From positions 20,209,218-20,273,217 of the forward strand of contig NC_072456.1 in assembly GCF_027596085.1 (NCBI RefSeq): a stretch of DNA of 64,000 nt. Direction: 5' to 3'. Source of the stretch: Anoplopoma fimbria (Eukaryota; Chordata; Actinopteri; Perciformes; Anoplopomatidae). Of the stretch, positions 12,721 through 25,400 are shown one piece after another. The stretch's first letter is position 1; each line of letters starts with the position of its first letter. The position numbers were made by a program, and so were the translations under genes. Below the pieces are notes generated by a model. The model was not told the DNA's origin, searched no databases, and was given only the letters and a program-made list of their open reading frames with translations.

Positions 12721-15700
12721 ATCAGCAAAATAGAAGGAGCACAATTACACAATAAACAGGAATCATGCAAACAATCATTTATTGAAGCTTTAAAATCTCA
12801 AAGAGGAAAGTAAGACTCTAGTTTGAGGGCAGTTTGCTTCCTTTGAAAAAGTGCATAGTACCTGAAACCAGTTAATCATGTATGTTCATCGATCCACAAG
12901 CACAGGGCTCTTTAGTACTATAAGTTTATTAATGGAGTCATTTAAACACTGTTTGATGAGAAATTATGTTTTTTCCCTCGGTTGACAATGGCCAAGATCT
13001 CTAATGCCCATGAGCATCTTCAGCTGCTCTTGCGATGGAAAATAAACCAGTCAGAGACACAAACCACAGCTGGAGCAAATTCAGAGAACTCCGTTGTTGC
13101 AGCTGGGAACAAAATATTGCGACATAGCTGCTGAATAAATCCCCCCAAAAAAGTTAAAGTGAGCTGATTTAAGTTGCTGAATTTATTTTCTGGTTTCTAT
13201 AAAGCATAGCTTTAGCGACACATGAGGAGAATTTTAACATCTGTGGTTGATGTTTATTCTTTGTTTCTCTACACAGTCTTGTACCTTTTGCATTAGATAT
13301 TCTCTAGAGGAGTTACACATCTTTTGTACTCATAATTCAAATGTGTTAGAAGTCCTCCAACTTACAGTTGTATAAAATATTAATTCCTCAGAAAATAATC
13401 CATGTCCTTAGACAACCAAAATAACTCCGTCAACAACCACAGGTGCATTTGAAAATGAGAAGGTATCGCCTGAGAGAGCCAGCGTCTTGCGTCACTAGCT
13501 TCTGTAACTCAGTGCAACCTTTCATTCAGCATCTCTTTCATCGTCTCTCTACATAAAATGAAATGTGCTCCTGCAGTTGACTGTCCAAATGTTTATATAA
13601 ATCTGTATCAACAACACTTGCTGTTTTGAAACCTTTGTAATTTTAGGTCAAACAGTGATTAAATAGCTGCGTCATAGTAGCTTGGTTTTATCTGTATCCA
13701 TAATATCCACCAATGCTTATTCAAAAATTGTAAAGGTGATCTGTAATTATTAATATTCCTCTTCTTTTTAATAGAGAACTACGTTTTCTGTTGGACACGA
13801 GGAAAGACAAAACTCATGTTAACATTGATCTGGTTAAAAAAGTACCATAGAGCATTTCCTGAATGGTAAACCAGGTCTACCATAGTCTTATTTAGACTAC
13901 CTTAGACCTATTACTGTAAGTTACCGGCCAATATAAGGACACTGATTTCATAGTTAAGTTACTTGATATACGGTCCCAATAAGATAATAAATGAGAAGTA
14001 GAGTCATAACTGCTCTTTGTTTTTGTCATGTTAACAATAGAGATGTAAGTTAGATTTGGTAAGGTTAGAGCGATGGAATATTAAATCTGTGTTTTGTATC
14101 AGTATTGGCCATGAGAGGCAGGTCATCGCTTAAAAAATCCCCAAAATTGTTCATCCATAGAATAAAAACTTCTATATTCTGGCTATAGATCAGAAGAAAA
14201 CATACATTTGCTGTGGGAAAGTTTTGTAAAGTTGGACCAAAGCTTGGATATGGAATGAGAAAATGTGATCAAGGTTACTAAAACTACTTTTGAGCCTTAA
14301 CTGATTCAATTCGTATACAGTACACAACATCAATAGGATGGCAACTAAAGCATTTTGCCATGAAAACAAAGGTCTAGTGAATAAAAATAGAAATAAAATC
14401 TTCCGAAACGAAAACAGTGTATTCTTAAAACCCCTTTGGTTCCTAATTGAATGTTTTATTAGATTTATTTTGTAGTCGTTTCTCTTGGCTGTCCTCCAAA
14501 TTGCCACTCTTAATGTGCTGTGTTGATTGTTCATTTGCACTGTTTGTAAAAGTTTAATTAATGTCTTTTTAAATGCCTTCCTGCAAATGGCCACATTGTT
14601 GTTTAATCATGCAAAGTGCTTAGAGTCTGGACCATATTAATCAACCAGCAATTTCCTTTTTATTGGGCAAATTAGGTCCAGAATTTACACAGCATTGTAT
14701 ATCACTATTAAAATGACATGATTTCTTCCAATTGAGCCTGACTTTATTAATTAATCACACTCGCTTGTTTCTTTAATCCTCAGCTGTAAAATTGAGTTTT
14801 CCCCTCGATGTCGAAACGCTTTGCTGTCTCTCCTGCAGCACTCAGATGGTGCTCATCTTGTTTCTCATCTTTAGACCTTTAGTCTGAATATTCTCTTTTA
14901 TTACAGTCTAAAGCCCTTAATGCAGTCACTCTGTCCTCCCTTAAGTCGCAGTTCTTTGCAATTCATAGCGCTGCGTTCCCCTGCTGTTGCCTTCGCTGCA
15001 GAGAGCCTTTTCCCATGCTTCACTGCCTGACTGATAAGAGGGAGAAAGAGTGAGACAGACGCAGTCGGGGGGGAGGAGCAGAGAGGTAAAAAGAGGTGAG
15101 GTGAGAAGGAAAGACGAGGTGAGGGAAAATGAAAGAGAGAGAAAGGCGGACAGTCAGTGCCATTTCCTGGAAGGGAGGAGGAGGAGTGGGTGGACAGGCT
15201 TTGAAGGAGGTGGGCAGCAGGTGGAGGGGAGGTGGGGGAGGCCAAAAGCTTCACCGCTCCTAATTCCCTATTTTATTACCCATTTTATTCATCGGGGGCG
15301 ACTCATAACGATCCTGCTCCTCCTGTGAATTAAGAAGTGCGTATCATCATCTGGCTCTGACGGACCCTGGTGTCTCTCTCCGGCTCAAAAAGTTTAAATG
15401 ATATCAGTCTTTTCGGCATCTGAGTCAACAAAGGGTCAGTATTTGCATCGTTATGACTCCTTTGATTAAGAATGATGGGCCCGGAGCTGCTTTCCTCTCC
15501 ATTACCTGTCTAATTACACCACTGATTATGAGGGAGAGAAGAAGGGAAACCTTGTTATCTCTAAAAGCCTGGTCGTTCTGGTTTGGAGCAGCAGAGTGGA
15601 AGGACTTGAACAGGAATGTCAACAAGAACAATGACAGAACAGAAACTGGTCAGAATTAAATATTAACCATTAGAAACTGAAACGTAACAGCGTTAGTAGT

Positions 15701-17689
15701 AGTTCAGGTGCATGTTACAAGCTGAGAGGTCACATATTTTTAGTTTTCCTTTTTTGATCACAATTGTTTTTGCATACATTGTAAAAACTGTGTTTGGTTA
15801 ATCCTTTGGTGGTATTGAAGATGTGTTTAGAAGTGTCCCATTAGTTATGCATTCACCTCCTACTGTTATCCATCACTGCTCTCACATACATGATGAAGGC
15901 AGTGTCCGGTTTTAATTATTAATATATTGGTATCCGTATTGACATTAATGATACTGACCCTGGCGCCACATTTTGTGTTTCGCCTCCCACTAATTAAAAT
16001 CCTCCGAGAAAAATCATCAATGCTTTGTTTAACTATCATTAACTTCATAACAGGATCTCCAAGCGGCTCATAATACATAATTAAAACTAGTATAGCCCTG
16101 ATTTTCTTATCAAAACAAATAATAAATAATTAAAAAAAAGTAATAATTAGCTCTGCACATAGGTTTAGTTCGGATGTATATTATTGTGTGCAATTTAAGC
16201 AATCATTTTCTTAAAAGGAAACCAATTAGTTGTTCCATCTAATTTGTCTTTTGCATATTTACTATTGCTTAAAAAAGCTAAATAATTTTTAATCCAATCA
16301 ATCGATTAATCGATGGAATATTAGGTAGAACTATGTACTTGATTACTAGAATAATTGATAGCTGCAACCCTGATAGTCATTTTTGAACGCCCAGCACCGT
16401 TCCCAGTCATCGCAGACTCAATCGACGAATCAACGATTAATAAGAGTTAATGATACATCACTAATCATAGAAATCTGGTACGGTTTAACAGTAATAAAAT
16501 ATTGACATTAGATTGTGCTTTTTCTCGTCACATCAAAGCTCAGTGATCCACTCACAGCCATGATAGCTGATTTTATTGGCCCACAGAGGTTCTTTATTGC
16601 ACCGATAGGGAGCAGGACCCTGTCTGATGCTCTGCTGCCAGTAAAACACAGGAAGTCCTCCGCCATAAGTTAGAGGGAGAACGATATCTCAGACGGAGAG
16701 GTGCCTTTGTGGTCAATAATAGATTTTAAGAATTCAATTTCACCCTAAAGTGTCTCCTGCCTCAATATACCTGGGTTCATTTGCACATAACTTTAATCTG
16801 GTATTTCTCTCTGTGCTGCAGAGGGATTCAGCACCGCAGGCGAGATGACAGCTGAACCCCTCTAGACACTAGCTATTCAGTGGCAGCGGGGGGAAAAAAA
16901 CCCAGACCCAGAGCTCATTATTCAACATTTGTAAAATAAAGAGGATTCATTTTGTCACGATTCATCATCCGAGGTCTCGGGTTACCCTCTGTCCTTGATT
17001 AAAATGTGCCATTGTTAGTTTGGACCTGGAGCGCAGAGGAGGCATTAGATGGTGGTGGGAAAGAAGAGACAGTTATGGTTTGTTTAATGAGAATAATAAT
17101 GAGACCAGCGATGAAATACGTGTGCCTTTATGTGCAACGAAATTTCAGGCACATGCATTATTGCACGTTGTACTTACATTTAATAACAAATAAAACATAG
17201 TGTTTTCAAGTTAAGAATTACTTTAAATAGTCCTTTATTATTTTGTTTTCTGGCAAAACTATTGCTAGAAAATATTACACATGCTGTCTAATGCAATATT
17301 GTTGGTTACACCTTATGCTCAAGTTCACACATACACACACATGGATACACAAAAACACAATAAGGCGATGGGCACATCCCTGCAGGTCACCCAGAGCTGC
17401 CTGGAAAATGTTATTACATTGTTGTTCGGCTCGGGTAAGTGCTCCATAATGTCTTGCTTTGAAAGGTTAAGAGTGCATGTAAATACCCAGCCCCACCCCA
17501 CTATAGTCTCCACTCTCAATCCGAAATCTCACAATGTTTCTCTCTCACTCTTCTTTTCTCTAGCTGAGTCTATCCATATCATCTTAATGCTTCTCCTTAG
17601 CCGTCCATCAAGTAGAGATGTGCTTTGTGTTTTATTCTCAGATTCTACCAGGGCGACGTTTGTTTTGCCTTAACTGGTCCACATTGCTT
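12721..17689. other. non-coding; possible conserved non-coding stretches
   Basis: No exon recognised. Stretches around 14,640-14,890 and 15,240-15,560 are less repetitive and carry homeodomain-type TTAATTA/TAATTA sites. At 15,441-15,466 there is an octamer-like ATTTGCAT followed by a TCF/LEF-type CCTTTGAT. 15,060-15,240 is a purine-rich GA/GGA tract. Regulatory function is only a suggestion. Confidence 0.35.
16290..16380. repeat. degraded 'CGATTAATCG' type repeat fragment
   Basis: AATCGATTAATCGAT followed by AATTGATAGCTGCAACCCT is the end signature of a dispersed fish repeat with better copies at 32100-32450 and 34831-34932. Confidence 0.5.
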
Positions 17690-17925
17690 AAAGAAATAGT
17701 TCAGCATTTGGCTCTTTCACGTTCTTGAAAACAATTCGATGAGAAGATTGATACCACTTGTCTAATATGGAGCTTGAGCCAGAAGTGCTTAGTTTATCTT
17801 GAACAGGAGGCAGGAAGAAACAGCTAGCCTAACTCTGTCCAAAGGTTAAAAATCCTAACCAGCAGCTCTAAAGCTCATTCATTTAAAATTTTCTATCATG
17901 TATTTTTAAATCTCTACACAAAAAA
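17690..17925 (+). repeat. dispersed repeat family B, longest copy
   Basis: Begins AAAGAAATAGTTCAGCATTT, continues with GATGAGAAGATTGATACCAC, AATATGGAGCTTGAGCCAG, AACAGCTAGCCTAACTCTGT and CTCTAAAGCTCATTC. This block order is common across percomorph genomes. No coding capacity. Confidence 0.75.
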
Positions 17926-20900
17926 GCAGGTGTGCATTTTTTAGTGCAGGTTCGTGCATGTGACCGGTCGCACTGGCCAGGTCATCACCGCAGCTCTGCA
18001 CTGCTCGCATACAGCTGCTACTCATGCAGGCGTAGTACTCACCCTCTGCTTCCTCCTCAGGTAAACACTGTTAGCTCTGTCATTACATGAGCCATTATTT
18101 GTAGTGTTAGCACTGTTAGCCTCGTTAGCTGCCAGCCTCTGGCTCAGCCGTTGACATGTTGAGAGCAGTTGAGAGGCAATAGAAATGCACCCAAACTGGT
18201 ATTTAGCAACTTTATCATACAGACATGAGTATGATTAATATTGTTATCTTGCTCTTTGCAATAAAGCAAATAAACATACAAAATGTTTTTTACAACTGTT
18301 TTTTACTTAAAAAATGCTGGGAAAAGTTTTCGGCAAATGTGTATTTTTTTTTTTTTTAAATCTATTTTATATAAATATGGGTAAGTGTGCAGGTATTCAT
18401 GTGTCACAGCCCTCCACAGTATGGAAGCAGCCTCATCACAGCTCTGAAAGGTCAGGCTCATCCACCTCGGCTAATCAAACAGCCATTAGTGAACAATATG
18501 TAAATAGGCCACCCAGCTCTGCAGCTACCCTGATGCACGCAGGTTACAGCTCCTCTGTCACAACCCCTTAATTCAGCCACATATACACACACTTTTGTTG
18601 GGATCAGTTGCAGTGAACCTTCTCTAGAGGTAATTACACCCTTATATTCATCTATTTCTGTAATTATACCTCCAGCAGACACTATGCACCGTACCACCGA
18701 GCAGAGAGCCACTGATTCAATGAATCAAATGTTTTCAGTTCCGCCTGATTATTAATTTATTTTCTTTTTGTTTGGCATAAAAGGATACAACCTCACTGGT
18801 TCTCCTTGAATTACAGTAAAAACTTGCTCAGGTCAAACTTCTATATAATCAATTTTTTTCTTCATATCCAAAGTAATATACAGATCACTCTCGAAATCAC
18901 AAAAGTACCCTGACTCGCCGACAAGGAGTGCTCGGGAAAAGACAAAAAAAGAGGATCATTGCCAAACGGAATGGGTAACAATTATTTTTTTCTGCTGATT
19001 ATTATAATTGTTGTAATTGTTGTAATTGTTGTAATTGTTGTAATTTGACGATTCAAGGAGTTCGTCTCAGTGACCATTCGTCATTACTAAATAACAAACT
19101 GGCTATTTCTAAATCAATTAACTATTTCTTTACAGATACATAAAGCTTAAACAGAGGGGGCTCAATGAGCAAAAAAAACAACAAGAAAAAATGATTCAAC
19201 TATCAGTCAACTATATGCAAGACTTGACCAATTAGTGTTATTTTTAGTGACCAATTTAATTATTGTCTTGATTCATGAATAGATTTGAGATACCATTTCA
19301 ATGGTAAAAATGTGAATTTCCCAGCCCTAACTGGATGCTGATCGCTGCTGCTTGCATCACTAATCCTTCTTAAATGTGTCTGTGAGACTCAGTAAGCCTG
19401 CGCTCCAGTAATGAGCTTGTCAGTTCATTACTTTAACCTTATTGTTTTTTCTCATGATTATATGATCTTATAATATACAGTAATATATAATAAACAGACA
19501 TATTGAAGCTTTATTATCTGTGATGTTCTCACATAAGCCTCATAATGAAGTAGGAAGTCAAGTTATAGGCTACCCAGTTCTTGAAAGTTTTTTTGTCCTA
19601 GCCGTAATGAGCTGTTTCTGAGGAGAAACATTGTATACGGACAGACACTGAACTATATTTTATCATTTTTAAGGCAGCGACAGACTTTAAACTAAACCGG
19701 AGGAGAAGTGGGTAATTAACCACCATGACTGAGCAGAAAAAGTAAAAGATGGTGTATACTTATATAAAACTGCGCCGGCAGAGAATCCATTTAATTGCTC
19801 TGAGCTCTGTGGGAGGCAGGCACATGGTGGAAAAAAGCGTCACCACGGAAATTGCAAACATCTGTGTTGTGTTTTCAAGATTCTCTCAGAGATACTAAAA
19901 GAAAAAAGACTGATGCAGATGAGGCTCTATGATTTAACAAGAAGAACGTTTTTTCTTCCAACGTCTAGTATGAAACCATAAAGTTGAAGACTTACTTCCA
20001 CTGTGGTCAAGGACGTAAAGTCAACTAAGAAGCAAAAGTCCAGATGACCGGTCCACATCATACTACCAACAAACCAACACAATAAATCCCTTTAACATGA
20101 ATTACTAATTATCGTTCATAATAAATTGGTCTGGTTATGTACATTTAGACTTGCGGAGGTAACATATCCCAATTCCTGACACCACAGATCATAAAGAAAC
20201 CAGAAACCATGTTGGTATTACAACTCACATATGTAAGGATCATGCTAACATAGAAGGAAAGTATTGATATTAAAAAGCAAATGAGCCACCACCTTGTTTA
20301 TTAAAATATGCATGTTTTCTGTTTAGAACAGCACATTTGGACAGTCCTTGTACACACAGGTACACACAGATACACATTCTTTTCTTAACGTTTGTGCGGT
20401 TCCACGACTGTGAAACAGCTGATTAAATGTTAGGAACAAACTTACTGAGGGCAAACAGACGAACATCAGCTCAAACAAAAAAAAAGTCTACAAACTGAAA
20501 AAGAGATAAATATCTTATATTTTGGCCAAAGCTTTCAGGAGAGATACTGTTACTCTTCTTCTGCAGAGTCAACCAGTGGAAATACGGACAGCGCCACTTT
20601 GCCATTGCAAACCGCATTTTAGTCAAAGGGGGTATATGGTAAAATCCTGTTATCATGATTTAGGCACGCTGCTGCCGTTTCTTTTCTACAGTTATCAAGT
20701 TCAACCCCCGCCTCAACTGACTTAACGTCCCTCTGGTAACGTGGCAGCAATCTGGTCAAAAGAAGCCCACACTGCTGTATACCTGACACTGTGTAGGTGG
20801 CCGGTATGAATAAAGCTTTGTAATAGTCATTATGCACATATTTCAGCCTACAGGTAACCCTTTCCCTACATACTACAGATTCTGTCATCACAAGCACAAT

Positions 20901-22339
20901 GGTTCCCCTGATTGTCCTACACAGAGAAACGTGTTTGTTGTTCGCATTCCTGCCTCTCCAGGTCTCTTCCTCATTCATGAAAGCAGAAAGACTAAGAAAG
21001 TGGATTAGGCATAGAAGGTAAAAAGGCAGAAAGAGATGACGACAAACAGAAAGATGGGTGAATAACAACTAAGAGGGAGATGAACAGGTGCAGAAAGCCT
21101 GAAAGGAAAACCATTGGAGTGAGAGCAGGAAGGACAGCCAGAAAAGAAGAGAGAGGGCCAGAAAAAGAAATGATTGACGTGAAATGCTGCTGCCGTTTCT
21201 CCTGAGCCCAATTTCATTGCCATTATGCTATATAATCAATATAATGATGCATAGTTTAGCAGGCTGTGGTTCTGCTCTGACTAGTGTAGTCGCACCAGTC
21301 CAGAGCTTCATTTCTGCATAACGCCTTTCCCCACTTCCTCCTGCTGCTGTGGACCATGACAAAGGACAAGAACAAAGGCCGTGTGTGGGCACAACTTATT
21401 CTCCTGAAGGCTGACGTGCAGCTAAGATTAGGAGGCCGGATGATGATGTCATTATTGCTACCATGTTTGTACGTAGAGATCTTTATACAATTTAAATAAC
21501 TTATGCTTTCTGGTTTGATACAGTAATTTACTTTTAAATCATGAGGACAAACTGATCTTCTGACTGAATATGTATGTTCATGTTTTATTTTATTAAGTTC
21601 ATGGGAATGGTTGTTATCACGTTGCTGCTGGAAGTAGTATTTTATCTCTTATTTCTCGCATTCTTTACTGAATTTAACGTTAAAGAGACATACAATAGTT
21701 CAATAGTATTTATAATCTTTGAAATGACAAAAATTAAGTTAAAAACAATGAGATGAGGGTAAAAAAAGGAAAAATAAAAGAGAAAGGAGCACAATTCAAG
21801 CGTATGACACTTGTTAAACACTCTGGAAAGCTGTTTCTCATTAAACATTTATAAAAACCTGCATACATTGTTAATGGGGTGTACATTTTGGAGTCTTGAA
21901 TCATCTTCTTTCATTTCTGCTGTGTGGTTGTGCCTTGGCACAGTGCAATAATGTGATACCCAGGCAAATTGTTACCCAGGGATCCAAAGTTTGTGTCTCT
22001 CTCTTTCTGGCTCCCAGGTGGTAGAATTCACTCGTAGAAACATCAGCCACTGCCTACACACCATCTGTCTCTGTAATCCTCATTACTCACCTCTTGGAAT
22101 GAAACACAAAACTCCTGCTAAGTCCCTGCAGCTTCGATTCTGAATTAGCAGCTGGTTCGCAGAAATAACACATAGTGGACGTGTAACCGATTTTCTGTCT
22201 TGTTCATAAGCTGTGTACTGCAAACATAACAGGAATCAGGAATCGTGTGACAACTGGACCAACCTCCAGCATAAAAAACATGGTGTTGAGAAGACTTCTT
22301 AACTGCTGGATACAAACTTCAACGAAAATCCCAAAGGCA
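17926..22339. other. non-coding, no gene recognised
   Basis: No exon recognised on either strand. The longest open frame (about 149 codons, minus strand near 20,620-21,070) lacks any family resemblance and overlaps low-complexity purine-rich sequence. A 9-bp tandem lies at 19004-19045. Confidence 0.5.
19004..19045. repeat. 9-bp tandem repeat (GTAATTGTT)n
   Basis: About four and a half head-to-tail copies of GTAATTGTT. Confidence 0.95.
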
Positions 22340-22480
22340 GTGGCTTAAAAGATACATAACCCCCCGAAATGACCATTAGTAGATCATTTACTCCCTGGAT
22401 TTGTAAAGAAAACCTTTTTTCTGTCATGCCTCCACTATGAAAGAAGAATCCAAAAACATGGAAAATCCTTGATGAAATTT
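22340..22480 (+). repeat. dispersed repeat family C, copy 2
   Basis: Shares the AAATGACCATT, TTTACTC, CCTTTTTTCTGTCATGCCTC and AGAATCCAAAA block order with 9700-9865. Confidence 0.5.
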
Positions 22481-25400
22481 AGATTAATAGGGGCTGCATT
22501 TAACTCTGCAAATATATCAAAACTCTCACACAGCTCGAGCAGTGTAATCAAAGTCTCATTTATCTAGTCATGTGCTCACTACTTTCCAAAACTACATTTT
22601 CACTAAAACCTTACTATTCAGAAATTGTCCTAATAGACAGTGTCACGCTTGCTCAGTGTATGGCTACATCCCTAATGTCCATTTATTTGGACTTTGTACA
22701 AGAAGTTGAGGAACGTACCTTTTCTTTTTTTTTTTGAAGATTTAATGCGTTAAAAATAATATAATTGAATCCATTAATCGATTTAAAAATAGATGTTAAC
22801 TGCAGCCCGAGTAAAATGTCTTTCTGGCTGCACAAGACTTCTCTTCTCCTTAAAATATATGATCTGTTCTTTTTATGTAAATGAAGGTAGAACACGCATC
22901 TGAAGAGCCATAAGTGGTTGTACATTAAATGTACATTAAAGTGGTTCACTGAAGACGTGTCAGGCTCTCTCCTCAGCCTGTAATTGTGCAGGACAGTCGG
23001 TCAAAGCCACTGTTGAAGGGTTCTCTCAGAGAGCCGGGGATCTGCGTTTTCTACATGCACCGCTGAGTGCCATAATTACTTCTATCACATTTCAGCAGCC
23101 TGTGCAGCTCTCACACGTGGAGAGGTTTCACTTCTGCTCAACTAGTCAATTCCACATGCACGTCACACAGGCGAATAACATGAGGACACTGGTAGACACA
23201 TGTTTTTTAAAGTTCTGGTACAAATTTAAAGTCAATCCACTGCCATTTTTCCTTGCCATAACTATTTCCCCCACCTCACCTGTGATAGTGCATGTAGGAA
23301 GCAAAAAGGACAAGTTAAATGTCTTATAGAGATAGAGTATACTGTTAGACTGTTGTTTGGGTTACTGCCCCATGTGGCCAACCGTGGTAGTAAATTGTTA
23401 ATAAATTGGCACCCGTTGATCACGACATTGTCTTGTGCATGCAGTTTAAGAACGCCAAGAGCCGAAATAGTTTTTTACAGGTTTAAATAGTTTAAGTTAC
23501 TTGTTCATTTAACAAAGCTTAAAGTTTATGTTGTCCATCTGCTATATGTACTGGACTTTTGCTGGACAACAAACCGTGAGGAACCTGAATGGACGTAATT
23601 TAGCGAAACCTTGTTGAGCATGTTTCTTGGTGATATAAATATGGCTTAATGGAAATTAAGAATGAAGCCATAACAGTGCATCTTTTAGTCAACTACCTCA
23701 CATAGTGCAGACCGAATGTCACCGCTGATGGCTGCAGCTCCCCGACAAACTCCCCGACAGGTCCAGAAATTGTAATGTCCATTTGCCTCTGATCCGGGGC
23801 TTTTGTCGGGAAGCTCCCAAAATTGTTGTCACAAATGAAGCTAAGGAGCTAGCTATAGCTGTTGAAATCTATCAGCAACAGTTCTCATTATAACTGGTAT
23901 AATCAACAGTCATCACATAGAAATGGAAGGGCTACTTCAGTCTACCTTTCTTTGAATAAGAGGACCTGTTGCTCCAAAATTTACTATCAATTTTGATGGT
24001 CACTCTGCCGTCGCTCTCATTGTAAACTGCATATGTAAGAGAATGGAAAAGTTCCTCATACGTAGTAACAGTAATTAAGGGCTGAGTACATAAAGATGTG
24101 ATTATTCTTGGAGACATTTGAGTTACGAAGCCTTTTGTTTTTTAACTATAGTCTTTTTACAGATCAAACGCCAGCTTCTAATTCTAAGAAGTTCCTGTGA
24201 ACTTTACTGAAAAACACCTGCAAATTCTCTCTGCTTTGCACATCCCCCCTTCACCATCACTCCAGGCAAACTAGATTACTCCTTGCAGAGTTATACAACC
24301 AGGAGCTCTTGAATATATTTTACAGACTGAACTACAGCTCTAAACCAGACCAGACCAGACAATGTATTCCCGGGAGAGGAGCGGGCCCGCCAAAACAAAA
24401 CCTCTCCATTTAGTCGAGCTAAGCTGCTGACCTGATGTGGATCTCATATCTCGGCAGCGTCTCCCTCCAGCTACAAATATATGTGTTTTGTACTTTTCCA
24501 TTTGATTTGGTGTCAGCGGTCAGGGATGATAATGGGGTAAACAGCATACAGCTCGCAGGGTGTCTGGCCAGCTGGAAAAAAATAGAACTTTCTGGAAACT
24601 TTGGTGTTATGTATTTGCATGGGAGGAGGAGGGAGGTGAAGGAGACCTAAAATACGTCAATGTGAATATGATTGTGTGCATGTGTGTGTGTGTGTGTGTG
24701 TCATGCTGTAACATTGAGCCCCAAGGGAGATAAGAGCAGATGATCGTCAGTCTCTCTCCTCCTTTAGCTTTGTGCTCCATTAGATGAAGTGATTAGAGTG
24801 GCACCACGCAGAGTAAAAAAACCCACAAAAGCTTCATGTGATGCACGAAGACAATTACAGCAGCCGAACAATACTTCCTTGTCCTTTTATATATAAATAC
24901 ATTGGACATATTTGAGGATGTTGTTATCATCAGTAACAACTGATGGTTGAGTGACGGTGTTCAACGGTGTTGAAACTCTTTTTCTTTATAAACCTGCCTC
25001 TCTCCATTCGATTCTCTGTATTCTATCTTGTGGACACAGTTTGCATGCTTGCTTGATCAGATGACCTGTTGTGTAATAAAATACTCTTTGTTGCAATTAG
25101 TAAGAAATAATTAAGAATGAGAAGAAGAAGTGTTCAGTTTTTTCAGTGTTTTGATTTTCTTTGTAACTCACGCAGAATTACATAGAATTTTTTCCAGGAA
25201 ATTTACCAAACCTCAGAAATTCAATCTTTGGGGTTTTTATGTTTTTCAGCCTCAATTTAAAGTTGATAGATTCATAAATTATTTGAAAGTCACCAAAATG
25301 TTGTCCTCTTTTTTTCAAATTGTAAATGAAATGAAGGTGGTTCCTTAAAGCTTTCGGGGGTTCAAGTTTTTACAATGCAGCATATTTTTTAGACGCTACA

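Noticed and set aside
14190..14594. Minus-strand 134-codon open frame
   Set aside because: AT-rich composition, no family resemblance and no supporting splice or start context.
20619..21068. Minus-strand 149-codon open frame, the longest in the left desert
   Set aside because: No recognisable domain; ends in purine-rich low-complexity sequence; length is compatible with chance.
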